Shown: positions 51,916-60,764, counted from the stretch's first letter. The stretch: DNA of 64,000 nucleotides from Streptomyces sp. NP160 (GCF_006335115.1 NZ_VDMJ01000020.1:1-64000), one strand, 5' to 3'. Numbers and translations are program-made. The notes: generated by a model not told the origin, from the sequence alone.

Positions 51916-51941
51916 TCGAAAGGTTCGACCACCGAGAGGTT
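51916..51941. promoter_or_regulatory. Repeats in MarR-MMPL divergent region
   Basis: TCGAA-AGG-TTCGA (51916-51928) is a small inverted repeat; CGAAAGGTT and CGAGAGGTT (51917, 51933) are direct repeats 16 bp apart. Likely MarR contacts, close to the MMPL start. Confidence 0.4.
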
Positions 51942-51944
51942 TTC

Positions 51945-54083
51945 ATGAGACGCGTCGTGACCGCACCCGTCGGACGGAGCAGCGCCTGGCTCACCGTGGT
52001 GCTCGGCCTGCTGGTGGCCCTCGGCCTGACGGTCCTCGCCCCTTCCCCCGACCGCGGCACGGGCGTCAGCGCCGGGCTGCCCTCGTCTGCGGAGTCCGTG
52101 CGGGTGGCCGAGCTCGAGCGGCAGCTGCCGGGTGCTGACGCGACGTCGGCGCTCGTCGTCGTCCGCCGCGACGGCGGCCTGCAGGCCGCCGACACCGCAG
52201 CGCTCCAGCAGCTCTCCGGGCAGCTGGCCGCGATCGCCGAGGGCGGGCGGGTCGCCCCGCCGGTGACCTCGCCGGACGGGACGACGGCACTGGTCGCCGT
52301 ACCGCTGAGCAGCGCCGGCGGCACCGAGGCGCTGGCAGAGACCGTCGGGGCGATCCGCGCCGACGTGCGCTCCACGACCGCCGACCTGCCCTCCGGGCTG
52401 ACCGCCGAGGTCACGGGCGGGGCGGCGTTCTCCACCGACATCGCCGCGCAGTTCGAGGGCGCCAACCTCACGCTGCTGCTCACCACGGTGCTCGTGGTGG
52501 CTGCACTGCTGCTCGTCACCTACCGCAGCCCCGTGCTGTGGCTGGTGCCGCTGGCCGTGGTGGGCGCGTCGGCGGCGGCGGCCACGGCGCTGTTCGCCGT
52601 GGTCTCCCGCACCTTCGACGTGGTGCTCGACCCCTCCACGGGAGGCATCGCCGACGTGCTCGTCTTCGGCGCCGGCACCAACTACGCCCTGCTGCTCATC
52701 GCCCGCTACCGCGAGGAGCTCCGCCGCGAGGCGGACCGCCGCCTCGCCATGCGGCGCGCGTGGCGCGGCGCAGCCCCCGCCATCGCGGCCAGCGCGGGCA
52801 CGGTTGTGCTCTCGCTGCTCGCGCTGTCGTTCGCGGTGCTCGGGTCCAACCGGAGCGTCGGGCAGTTCGGGGCGCTCGGCATCGCGGTGGCGGCCCTCTT
52901 CGCGCTGCTCGTGCTCCCGGCGGCGCTGGTGCTGTGCGGGCGCGGGGTCTTCTGGCCGTTCGTCCCCAGGGTCGGCTCGGCGGAGACGTCGCTGAGCGGA
53001 CCGTGGTCCCGCATCGGCCGGGCCGTGGTGCAGCGGCCGTGGCGCGTGGTGGCGGTCGCCGTCGCCGTCCTCGCGGTGATGGCGGCGGGGATCTCGGGTG
53101 CGCGGCTGGGCCTCAGCCAGACCGAGCAGTTCCGCGTCGAGGCGGAGGCGGTGACCGGCGTGGAGACCCTGGCGAAGGCCTTCCCGGCAGGCGCGGCGGA
53201 CCCGGCGCGGATCGTCGTCAGGAGCACGGACCAGACTGTGGTGGCCGCCGTGGTGGACACCGCGACCGCGACCGAGGGCGTGGCGTCGGCCACCGCCGGG
53301 CGCCAGGGGGCGGGACTCACCGAGGTGACCGCGGTGCTCGACGCAGACCCGGGCAGCCCCGCCGCGCAGGCGACCGTGGAGCGGCTGCGGACGGCGCTCG
53401 ACGCGGTGCCCGGCACCGACGGCGAGGTTCTGGTGGGCGGGAGCACCGCGAGCGACCTGGACGTCAGGACCGCCACCGAGCGCGACCTGCGCGTGGTCGC
53501 GCCGCTCGTCCTGCTGATCGTGCTGCTGGTGCTCGTCGTGCTGCTGCGGGCGGTGGTCGGGCCGCTGGTGCTGGTGGCCACCGTGGTGGCGAGCTTCTTC
53601 GCAGCGCTGGGCGCGGGCAACTGGCTCGCCACGGACGTGCTGGGCTACCCCGGCCTGGACACGGGCGTGCCGCTGCTGGCGTTCCTCTTCCTGGTCGCGC
53701 TGGGCGTCGACTACAACATCTTCCTCGTCACGCGGGTGCGCGAGGAGGTGCCTGCCCGCGGGACGCACGAGGCCGTGGTGGTGGGCGTCTCGGTGACGGG
53801 CGCTGTGATCACGAGCGCCGGCGTGCTGCTGGCGGCGGTGTTCACGGTGCTCGGCGTGCTGCCGCTCATCACGCTCACCGAGCTGGGGATCATCGTGGGG
53901 ATCGGCGTGCTGCTCGACACCCTGCTGGTGCGCACGCTGCTGGTCCCGGCGCTGTTCACGCTGCTGGACCGGTGGGCCTGGTGGCCGGGCGCCCTGTCCC
54001 GCCCGAGCCGCCACCGGGACGACGGGGCTCACGGCGACGGCAGCTCCGCCGGCGCGCCGGCCCCGGAGCTCTCAGCCCGCTGA
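51945..54083 (+). CDS. MMPL family transporter
   Basis: 712 aa. TM1 at residues 10-30, then an extracellular loop, TM2-6 (ANLTLLLTTVLVVAALLLV, LVFGAGTNYALLLIARYREEL with the DYN-like GTNY), and a second half with VDYNIFLVTRVREEV near residue 590. Two MMPL halves, RND-type, export lipids or drugs. ATG 51945 after GAGAGG. The divergent MarR suggests drug or fatty-acid induction. Confidence 0.93.
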   Translation: MRRVVTAPVGRSSAWLTVVLGLLVALGLTVLAPSPDRGTGVSAGLPSSAESVRVAELERQLPGADATSALVVVRRDGGLQAADTAALQQLSGQLAAIAEGGRVAPPVTSPDGTTALVAVPLSSAGGTEALAETVGAIRADVRSTTADLPSGLTAEVTGGAAFSTDIAAQFEGANLTLLLTTVLVVAALLLVTYRSPVLWLVPLAVVGASAAAATALFAVVSRTFDVVLDPSTGGIADVLVFGAGTNYALLLIARYREELRREADRRLAMRRAWRGAAPAIAASAGTVVLSLLALSFAVLGSNRSVGQFGALGIAVAALFALLVLPAALVLCGRGVFWPFVPRVGSAETSLSGPWSRIGRAVVQRPWRVVAVAVAVLAVMAAGISGARLGLSQTEQFRVEAEAVTGVETLAKAFPAGAADPARIVVRSTDQTVVAAVVDTATATEGVASATAGRQGAGLTEVTAVLDADPGSPAAQATVERLRTALDAVPGTDGEVLVGGSTASDLDVRTATERDLRVVAPLVLLIVLLVLVVLLRAVVGPLVLVATVVASFFAALGAGNWLATDVLGYPGLDTGVPLLAFLFLVALGVDYNIFLVTRVREEVPARGTHEAVVVGVSVTGAVITSAGVLLAAVFTVLGVLPLITLTELGIIVGIGVLLDTLLVRTLLVPALFTLLDRWAWWPGALSRPSRHRDDGAHGDGSSAGAPAPELSAR

Positions 54084-54161
54084 CCACCGGGTCGCACCGG
54101 CGGGGGCCCATGATCGCGGCGGGCTGGTCAGAGGAGGGTGCCGGTGGCAACCTAGAACCCC

Positions 54162-55631
54162 GTGAGCGTGAAGGACGAGTCAGCCACGGCCACCGCAGAC
54201 CGCGGGTTCCTGGGCCAGCCCCGGGCACTGGCGCACCTGTTCGGCGTGGAGATGTGGGAGCGGTTCAGCTTCTACGGGATGCAGGCGATCCTCGCCTACT
54301 ACCTCTACTACTCCGTCGCCGACGGCGGGCTCGGCGTGCCGCAGGCGACCGCCACGAGCATCGTCGGCGCCTACGGCGGCCTGGTGTACCTGTCCACGAT
54401 CGTCGGCGGCTGGGTCTCGGACCGCCTCGCCGGCCGCGAGCGCGTCCTGTTCGGCAGCGCGTGCGTGGTGATGCTCGGGCACATCGCCCTCGCGGTGCTG
54501 CCGGGCCTCGCCGGGGTGGGCGCGGGCCTCGTGCTCGTTGCGCTGGGCAGCGGAGGGGTCAAGGCGACGGCGACCGCCCTGGTCGGCACCCTCTACGCCG
54601 AGGGCGACACCCGCCGCGACGCCGGGTTCTCGCTGTTCTACCTGGGCATCAACGTCGGCGCGCTCATCGGCCCGCTGCTCACCGGTCTGGCGCAGAGCGC
54701 GGTCGGGTTCCACCTCGGGTTCGGGCTGGCGGCCATCGGCATGGCCCTCGGACTGACCCAGTACGCGGTCGGCCGCGAGGGCCTGCGCGGCGGGGAGGCC
54801 TCGCGCGTGCCGGACCCGCTGCCGGCCGCGCAGCGGCTGCGGTGGGCGCTGGTGGCCGTCGCCGTCGTCGTCGTCATCGCGGTGGCGGGGTTCCTCGGCC
54901 TGCTGCCGCTGGCCGGCCTGGCGACCATCGTCGCGGTGACCTGCGCCGTCGCGTCGGCGGCGTACTTCGCCTTCCTCCTGAGCAGCTCCCGCCTCGACGC
55001 GGTCGAGCGGCGCCGGGTGCTGGCGTTCATCCCCATGTTCGTCGCCTCGGTGGCGTTCTGGTCGCTGTACCAGCAGCAGTCGACGGTGGTCGCGCTGTTC
55101 GCCGACTCCCAGCTGGACAGGTCGCTGTTCGGCTGGACCGTGCCGGCCTCCTGGGTGCAGTCGATCAACCCGGTCTTCATCATCGTGCTGTCCGGCGTCT
55201 TCGCCGCCCTGTGGACGCGGCTCGGCTCGCGCCAGCCGTCCACCCCGGTGAAGTTCGCCGCTGGCGTGGGCGTCATGGGCGTGGCGTTCCTGCTGTTCCT
55301 GCCCATGTCCGACCCCGCGCCGCACAGCGCGCCGCTGCTCGGGCTGGTCGGGGTGCTGCTGGCGTTCACCGTGGCGGAGCTGCTGCTCTCCCCCGTGGGG
55401 CTGTCGCTGTCCACCAAGCTCGCGCCCAAGGCGTTCCCCACCCAGATGGTGGCGCTGTGGTTCCTGTCCACCGCGCTCGGCTCGGCGCTCGCCGGGGTCT
55501 TCGCAGGGAACTGGACGCCCGAGGGGCAGGCCGGCTACTTCAGCGCGCTGGGCCTCGTGGCGATCGGCCTCGCCGTCGTCCTGGCGCTGGTGGCCAGGCC
55601 GATCCACCGGCTCATGAGCGGCGTCGACTGA
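54162..55631 (+). CDS. Proton-dependent oligopeptide transporter (POT/PTR2)
   Basis: 489 aa, about 12-14 hydrophobic segments. VEMWERFSFYGMQAIL is the ExxERFxYYG proton-coupling motif, and GLGVPQATATSIVGAYGGLVYLS follows. Later LFYLGINVGALIGPLL and FWSLYQQQSTVVALFAD. Imports di- and tripeptides. GTG 54162 or 54168; TAGAAC lies 3 or 9 nt before these. Convergent with the isomerase. Confidence 0.93.
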   Translation: MSVKDESATATADRGFLGQPRALAHLFGVEMWERFSFYGMQAILAYYLYYSVADGGLGVPQATATSIVGAYGGLVYLSTIVGGWVSDRLAGRERVLFGSACVVMLGHIALAVLPGLAGVGAGLVLVALGSGGVKATATALVGTLYAEGDTRRDAGFSLFYLGINVGALIGPLLTGLAQSAVGFHLGFGLAAIGMALGLTQYAVGREGLRGGEASRVPDPLPAAQRLRWALVAVAVVVVIAVAGFLGLLPLAGLATIVAVTCAVASAAYFAFLLSSSRLDAVERRRVLAFIPMFVASVAFWSLYQQQSTVVALFADSQLDRSLFGWTVPASWVQSINPVFIIVLSGVFAALWTRLGSRQPSTPVKFAAGVGVMGVAFLLFLPMSDPAPHSAPLLGLVGVLLAFTVAELLLSPVGLSLSTKLAPKAFPTQMVALWFLSTALGSALAGVFAGNWTPEGQAGYFSALGLVAIGLAVVLALVARPIHRLMSGVD

Positions 55632-55652
55632 CCGACCGCCACGGGGCCGCGG

Positions 55653-56630
55653 TCACGCCGCAGGGATCGCCCGCTCGACCCACTCCCAGCTGGCCCGCGC
55701 GGAGGCGTCGGGGGCCATGCTCGCCTTGTCGACCTCGATGATGACCCAGCCGCCGAAGCCCTCCGGCAGCGCGGCCAGCACGCCGTCCAGGTCGACCTGA
55801 CCGAGCCCCGGCTCCAGGAAGATGCCGCTGTCGGCGGCCTTGCGGTAGGGCGTCGGGGTGGCGCGGCTGGCTGCCGCGACGCCCAGGTCGAGGTCCTTGA
55901 GGTGCAGGTCGAGCAGCCTGTCGGCGTGCCGGCGCAGCATCGCGGCGGCGTCGATGCCCGCCCATCCCAGGTGCCCCACGTCGAACGACGCCCCCAGGAG
56001 GCTCGCCGGGACCGCCGCCAGCACCTGCTCGATCTCGTCCTCGGTCTCCACCCAGGTGCCCACGTGGTTGTGCAGCCCCGGCCGCACCCCCTCGGCCACC
56101 AGCACCTCGCAGGCCTGCCCGAGGACGTCGATGACCTCGTCCAGCCGCGCCTGGTCGAAGCCGAGGCCGGTCGCCGCACCCACCTCCGTGCGCGGGTGCT
56201 TCGGCCCCCACGCCACCTCCGGCGCGATGAAGACGCTGTCCAGGCCGAAGTACGCGGACTCCTCCGCGCGGCGGCGGACGCCGTCGAACCAGTGCACGCG
56301 CTCGGCGGAGCCGGGGGCCAGGCGCACGTCGTGGTCGGAGGGGATGCCGATCTGCGCGTACCCCGGCGCCAGCGCGAGGCCCGAGTCGCGCACCATCCGC
56401 GCGTAGTCCTGGAGGGTCTGGGTGGCCAGCACCTCCATCATCACCGCGCCAAAGCCGGCTCCGGCGATCTCGGCGAGGACGCCGGGGTAGTCGGCGCGGA
56501 AGTCGGGGTCGGCGTAGCGCCACAGGTCAGGGCTGTCCGGGTCGGACGGGTCGGCCTTGACGTTGATCCACTGGATGGCGTTGAGGGCGACGCGGTCGCG
56601 GGTCAGGGGGTGGCTCACCGGGCTGCTCAC
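55653..56630 (-). CDS. Sugar phosphate isomerase/epimerase, single gene
   Basis: 325 aa. A longer N-terminus (LNAIQWINVKADPSD) precedes the TIM-barrel; metal motifs EVLATQT, LHNHVGTWVETED, FDVGHLGWAG, LHLKDLDLGV, IIEVDKASM. A WRYADPDFRADYPGVL block is unusual compared with the other three. GTG 56630 is 6 nt after CAGGGT, so leaderless. Role unknown; possible inosose/sugar-acid isomerase. Confidence 0.88.
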   Translation of the reverse strand: MSSPVSHPLTRDRVALNAIQWINVKADPSDPDSPDLWRYADPDFRADYPGVLAEIAGAGFGAVMMEVLATQTLQDYARMVRDSGLALAPGYAQIGIPSDHDVRLAPGSAERVHWFDGVRRRAEESAYFGLDSVFIAPEVAWGPKHPRTEVGAATGLGFDQARLDEVIDVLGQACEVLVAEGVRPGLHNHVGTWVETEDEIEQVLAAVPASLLGASFDVGHLGWAGIDAAAMLRRHADRLLDLHLKDLDLGVAAASRATPTPYRKAADSGIFLEPGLGQVDLDGVLAALPEGFGGWVIIEVDKASMAPDASARASWEWVERAIPAA

Positions 56631-56702
56631 CGCACGACCCTGCCCCGCCCGACCCGGTGATCGGAAGCCCCGTGGCGCTGCAGTCCGTGCGAGGGTGCCG
56701 CC

Positions 56703-57311
56703 GTGCACCAGCTCGCCACCAGCTTCACCCTCGCCCTGCCCGCCTGGGTGGCCGGCGAGCTCGCCGACGTGCCGTCGGTCCTGCCGACCGCGGAGGACCG
56801 GATGGCCGTGGTCCACCGGCTCGCCGCGCGCAACCACCGCGAGGGCGGCGGCGGGCCGTTCGCCGCGCTCGTCGTCCGCGCCGACACCGGCGAGGTGGTG
56901 AGCGCCGGCGTGAACGTGGTGCTCGGCTCCGGGGTCTCCTCCGGCCACGCCGAGGTGGTGGCCCTCGGGCTCGCGCAGACCGCCGTCGGCACGTGGGACC
57001 TGGGCGGACCCGGGCAGCCCGTGCACGAGCTGGTGGTCAACTGGCGGCCCTGCATCCAGTGCTACGGCGCCGCCATGTGGTCGGGCGTGCGCCGGCTGGT
57101 GGTCGCGGGGCAGGGGCCGGAGCTGGAGGAGATCACCGGCTTCGACGAGGGACCGCTGGGCGCCGACTGGGCCGAGCAGTTCGAGGCGCGCGGCATCACC
57201 GTGGTCACGGACGTGCTGCGCGAGGAGGCGCTGGCGGTCTACCGCGAGTACCGCGCGGAGGCCGACGGCGGGCGGGCGCTGGTCTACAACGCCCGCCAGC
57301 CGTCGCCATGA
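56703..57311 (+). CDS. Nucleoside deaminase (CMP/dCMP-type zinc)
   Basis: 202 aa. Zinc site SGHAEVVAL (His/Glu) and WRPCIQCYGAAMW (PCxxC). Belongs to the guanine/cytosine-deaminase-like family. TAVGTWDLGG and LYFDEG-like EITGFDEGPLGADWAEQF near the end. GTG 56703 has GAGGGT 6 nt upstream. Substrate unknown. Confidence 0.92.
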   Translation: MHQLATSFTLALPAWVAGELADVPSVLPTAEDRMAVVHRLAARNHREGGGGPFAALVVRADTGEVVSAGVNVVLGSGVSSGHAEVVALGLAQTAVGTWDLGGPGQPVHELVVNWRPCIQCYGAAMWSGVRRLVVAGQGPELEEITGFDEGPLGADWAEQFEARGITVVTDVLREEALAVYREYRAEADGGRALVYNARQPSP

Positions 57312-57314
57312 GGG

Positions 57315-58241
57315 TCAGGGGACGAGCGAGCCCGCGGCGGTGAAGAGGCGGTACCACTCCTGGCGGCTCAGGCGGACGTCGGAGCCGGCCACCGCCTCGC
57401 GCACGCGCTCCGGCTTGGTGGTGCCGAGCACCACCTGGATGTCGGCCGGGTGGCGGGTGATCCACGCGGTGGCGATGCCCGTGGGGGTGACGCCGTGGGC
57501 CTCGGCCAGCTCCTCGAGCACGTCGTTGAGGTCGGCGTACTGCTCGCGGTCACCGAGGAAGGTGCCCGTGAAGAAGCCGCCCTGAAACGGCGACCACGCC
57601 TGCAGCGTCGTCCCGTTGAGGCGGGCGTGCTCGAGCATGCCGCCGTCGCGGTGCACCGACTGCTCCAGCCCCTCCATGTTGGAGGCGACGCCGGTGGAGA
57701 CCAGCGAGGAGTGGGTGACGCTGAGCTGCACCTGGTTGGCCACGAGCGGCTGGCGCACCACCGTCTTCAGCAGCTCCTGCTGCAGCGGGGTGTGGTTGGA
57801 GACGCCGAAGTGGCGGACCTTGCCCGCGGCCTCGAGCTGGTCGAAGGCGGCGGCGACCTCCTCGGGCTCCACCAGGGCGTCGGGCCGGTGCAGCAGCAGG
57901 ACGTCGAGGTGGTCGGTCTGCAGCGCCGCGAGCGAGGCGTCGACGGCGCTGAGGATGTGCGCGGTGGAGAAGTCGAAGAAGCCGTCGCGGATGCCGCACT
58001 TGGACTGGATGACCACCCGCTCGCGCTCGGACGGGGTGAGCTTGACCGCCTCGGCGAAGCGGCGCTCGCAGAGGTGGTCGCCGCCGTAGACGTCGGCGTG
58101 GTCGAGCACGGTGACGCCCTCGTCGAGGGCGGTGCGGACGAGGGCGTCGATGGCCGCGTCGTCGAGGGCGTCGATGCGCATGAGGCCGAGCACGATGCTG
58201 CTGACCTCGAGGCCGGTGCGGCCGAGCTGCTGGGTCTTCAC
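57315..58241 (-). CDS. Aldo/keto reductase (YdhF-like)
   Basis: 308 aa. Catalytic Tyr in DHADVYGGD, Lys in IQSKCGIRDG, Asp in LDHADV. LLLHRPDALVEPEEV and HFGVSNHTPLQQELL are typical. NADPH-dependent; substrate unknown. GTG 58241 lies 8 nt after AGGA; ATG 58250 is directly on it. The end lies 4 bp from the deaminase stop. Confidence 0.93.
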   Translation of the reverse strand: MKTQQLGRTGLEVSSIVLGLMRIDALDDAAIDALVRTALDEGVTVLDHADVYGGDHLCERRFAEAVKLTPSERERVVIQSKCGIRDGFFDFSTAHILSAVDASLAALQTDHLDVLLLHRPDALVEPEEVAAAFDQLEAAGKVRHFGVSNHTPLQQELLKTVVRQPLVANQVQLSVTHSSLVSTGVASNMEGLEQSVHRDGGMLEHARLNGTTLQAWSPFQGGFFTGTFLGDREQYADLNDVLEELAEAHGVTPTGIATAWITRHPADIQVVLGTTKPERVREAVAGSDVRLSRQEWYRLFTAAGSLVP

Positions 58242-58358
58242 CCGGCCCATCCTGTCGCCCGCGCAGGCACCGGCCACCGGGGGGCGCCGGCCCCGCCACG
58301 AGGTGGCGCGGGGTCGTCGCGGACGGGTGAAGATCGACTCGCCGTCGACCACCCCGGA

Positions 58359-58371
58359 GAGGACAGTCCTC
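58359..58371. promoter_or_regulatory. Palindrome before DUF6131 gene
   Basis: GAGGAC-A-GTCCTC, a 13-bp palindrome, 45 bp before the DUF6131 start. CTGGA-gtga-TCCAG follows at 58377-58390. Possible operator region. Confidence 0.35.
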
Positions 58372-58415
58372 CTCAGCTGGAGTGATCCAGACATTGTTCA
58401 ACTGGAGGTGGCGAC

Positions 58416-58559
58416 ATGATCGTCCTGGGGCTCATCCTGCTGCTGCTGGGCATCTTCCTGCCGCAGAACCTGCTGCTCACGATCGGCATCGTGCTGATCA
58501 TTGTGGGCCTCGTGCTCAACCTCGTCCCGATCGGCGGCACGCGCCGAAGGGTCTTCTGA
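58416..58559 (+). CDS. DUF6131-like small membrane protein
   Basis: 47 aa: MIVLGLILLLLGIFLPQ then LLLTIGIVLIIVGLVLNL, ending GGTRRRVF. Two hydrophobic helices and a basic tail match the widespread actinobacterial DUF6131 family. Function unknown. It has a good ribosome-binding site GGAGG 7 nt before ATG 58416. A strong hairpin follows. Confidence 0.8.
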   Translation: MIVLGLILLLLGIFLPQNLLLTIGIVLIIVGLVLNLVPIGGTRRRVF

Positions 58560-58574
58560 GCCACCCGAGGACGA

Positions 58575-58616
58575 CGACGGCCCCGCCGCCCCCGACAGGG
58601 GGAGGCGGGGCCGTCG
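58575..58616. terminator. Bidirectional terminator
   Basis: 13-bp perfect outer stem (58575-58587 and 58604-58616) with an inner 5-bp CCCCC/GGGGG stem and GACA loop. Between the DUF6131 stop and the convergent dehydrogenase stop. Confidence 0.85.
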
Positions 58617-58637
58617 CCGTGCTGGTGGCCGGGAGCG

Positions 58638-59783
58638 TCAGAGCGTGCGGGCGGTCGGGTCCCAGTCGGCCGGCAGCGCGGGCGCCACCGCTGTGGTGCT
58701 CTCCACCTCCACGGGACTGCGCCGCTGCGACGCCTCGATGGTCGAGACCATCACGTCGAGCACGTGGAAGGCCTGCTCGCCGCTGGCGCGCTCCGGGCGC
58801 CCGGCGCGGATGGCGCGGGCCAGCTCCAGCACCCCCTGGCCGCGGCCCGCCGTCGACCCGGTGGGCGCCTCGCTGCGCGGCTCCCCGCCGATCTCGTGCA
58901 CCACGGTGTCGCCGTCGAACGTGTTGGGGTCGGGCAGCTCCAGCGTGCCGCCGGCGCCGGCCACCTCCAGCTGGGTGCGGCCCACCGCCGAGTCGAAGCT
59001 GAACACGGCCGTGGCCGACGCGCCGCCCTCGAACTCGAACAGCGCCGAGACGTGGGTCGGAACCTCCACGTCGAAGACCTGGCCGGCCTTGGGGCCCGAG
59101 CCGATGGTGCGCTGGGCCCGGGCCGTCGAGGCCGTCGCCGAGACGCGGCCCACGGGTCCGAGCAGCTGCACGAGCGCGGTCAGGTAGTAGGGGCCGATGT
59201 CGAACAGCGGGCCGGCACCCTCGGCGAACAGGAAGGCCGGGTCCGGGTGCCAGCTCTCGGGCCCCGCGCTCTGCAGCAGCACCAGCGCCGTCAGCGGGTC
59301 GCCCACGGCACCGGACTCCAGCAGCCGGCGCGCGCTCTGCAGCCCCGCGCCCAGGAAGGTGTCCGGAGCGGTCGCCACGCGGCGGTCGACCTTCGCCGCC
59401 GCCTCCAGCAGCGAGGTGCCGCTGGCCCTGTCGAGGGCGAACGGCTTCTCGGTCCAGACGTCCTTGCCGGCGGCCACGGCCGCCGTCGCCACCTCCACGT
59501 GGGCGGCGGGGATGGTCAGGTTGACCACCACCTCCACCTCGGGGTCGGACAGGACGTCCTCCACCGCGCCCCAGCGCGGCACGCCGAACGCCTCGGCCTG
59601 CGCCCGGGCGCGGTCGACCGCGAGGTCGGCCACCACCCTGACGTCGAGGTCGGGGAAGGACGTGAGGTTGGTCAGGTACTGCGTGCTGATGGTGCCGGCG
59701 CCGATCACGCCGACCCCCACGCGGCCGCTGCCGCGCGGTCCGCCCTTCGCCGCGCCCGCCCCGCCCGTCGTCGTCTCGCTCAT
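58638..59783 (-). CDS. Gfo/Idh/MocA dehydrogenase (paralogue pair B)
   Basis: 381 aa. VGVIGAGTISTQYL Rossmann motif, TEKPFALDRAS with catalytic Lys, FDIGPYYLTALVQLLGPV, and ELPDPNTFDGDTVVHEI. It is the closest relative in this window to 8372-9538 and lies, as there, 3' of an isomerase, overlapping by ATGA. A glycine-alanine-rich N-terminal stretch (TTTGGAGAAKGGPRGSG) is extra. Substrate unknown. Confidence 0.93.
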   Translation of the reverse strand: MSETTTGGAGAAKGGPRGSGRVGVGVIGAGTISTQYLTNLTSFPDLDVRVVADLAVDRARAQAEAFGVPRWGAVEDVLSDPEVEVVVNLTIPAAHVEVATAAVAAGKDVWTEKPFALDRASGTSLLEAAAKVDRRVATAPDTFLGAGLQSARRLLESGAVGDPLTALVLLQSAGPESWHPDPAFLFAEGAGPLFDIGPYYLTALVQLLGPVGRVSATASTARAQRTIGSGPKAGQVFDVEVPTHVSALFEFEGGASATAVFSFDSAVGRTQLEVAGAGGTLELPDPNTFDGDTVVHEIGGEPRSEAPTGSTAGRGQGVLELARAIRAGRPERASGEQAFHVLDVMVSTIEASQRRSPVEVESTTAVAPALPADWDPTARTL

Positions 59784-60583
59784 GCCAGTCCTTCCGCTCG
59801 CAGGTGCGCCAGGCCGTCGGCGACGGCGGTGAACCGGTCGCCGCGGGAGTCGTCCAGCTCGATCACCCGCAGCGCTGACGGCGCCGCGGCCACGATCTCG
59901 GCCACCGGCAGGGAGCCCCGCCCGAGGGCGACCTGGTCGAGCACGTCCGCGGTGGCCGGGCCGTCCTTGAGGTGCAGGGCCACCACCTGGTCGCCCAGCC
60001 GCTGCAGCAGGGCCACCGGGTCCTGCCCGCCGACCGCCACCCAGTAGGTGTCCACCTCGAGGACCACCTCGGGAGCCACCTCCGCGAGGCGCTGGGCGAG
60101 CACCTCGAAGGCGGTGGTGGCGTCCAGGACGCTCTGCAGCTCGTGAGCGTGGTTGTGGTACCCGACGCGCACGCCGTGGCGAGCGGCGACGGCGGCGGCG
60201 GCGGCCAGCTCGGCGGCCACGGCCTCGACGTCCTCCCGGGTGCCCCAGCGGTCCGGCGGGGTGAACGGGTCGATGACCGTGCGGGTGCCCCGGGCCGCCG
60301 CCGCGGCGAACAGCGCGTCCAGCGCGTCGTCGTCGGAGCCGACGAAGCGCTGGTGCATGGTCGGGGCCGCGATGTCGTGCTCGGCCAGCGCGGAGGCCAG
60401 CTCGTCGGACAGCGCCAGCGGGCCGAACGGCTCCACCGAGGCGAAGCCCAGCGCGGCCAGGCGCGCCACGGTGCCGGCGACGTCGTCGGCGAGCGCCTCC
60501 CGCACGGTGTAGAGCTGGACGGAGACCTGGCTGCTGGCCCGGGAGTCGGCCGTCTGGCCAGCGGGGGTGGGGGTGGTGGACAC
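59780..60583 (-). CDS. Sugar phosphate isomerase/epimerase (paralogue pair B)
   Basis: 267 aa. QVSVQLYTVREAL, VIDPFTPPDRWGTRED, GYHNHAHELQSVLD, EVDTYWVAVGGQ, HLKDGPATAD and IELDDSRGD are shared with the protein at 7563-8375. GTG 60583 has GAGGAGCAGC upstream; the longer 60691 reading is rejected. Co-translated with the dehydrogenase. Confidence 0.9.
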   Translation of the reverse strand: MSTTPTPAGQTADSRASSQVSVQLYTVREALADDVAGTVARLAALGFASVEPFGPLALSDELASALAEHDIAAPTMHQRFVGSDDDALDALFAAAAARGTRTVIDPFTPPDRWGTREDVEAVAAELAAAAAVAARHGVRVGYHNHAHELQSVLDATTAFEVLAQRLAEVAPEVVLEVDTYWVAVGGQDPVALLQRLGDQVVALHLKDGPATADVLDQVALGRGSLPVAEIVAAAPSALRVIELDDSRGDRFTAVADGLAHLRAEGLA

Positions 60584-60644
60584 GCTGCTCCTCGTCGTCG
60601 TGGCGGCGTCGCGGCCGTGGTGCGTGCCCCAACTCAACCATCCG

Positions 60645-60681
60645 GGGAAACTTCCCGACCAGCCGGTCGGGGTCCGACCGG
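60645..60681. promoter_or_regulatory. Two palindromes in divergent promoter region
   Basis: GGGAA-AC-TTCCC (60645-60656) and CCGGTCGG-GGT-CCGACCGG (60663-60681) lie between the isomerase and the glycerophosphotransferase genes. LacI or ROK-type repressors bind such sites; none is encoded nearby. Confidence 0.45.
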
Positions 60682-60764
60682 ACGCGATCATGGTCGGCCG
60701 GGCCCCATCATGGGCGGTCGGACCGCGCTGCCCCGCGAGGGCGGCGCCAGGAGGGAGTGGTCGC

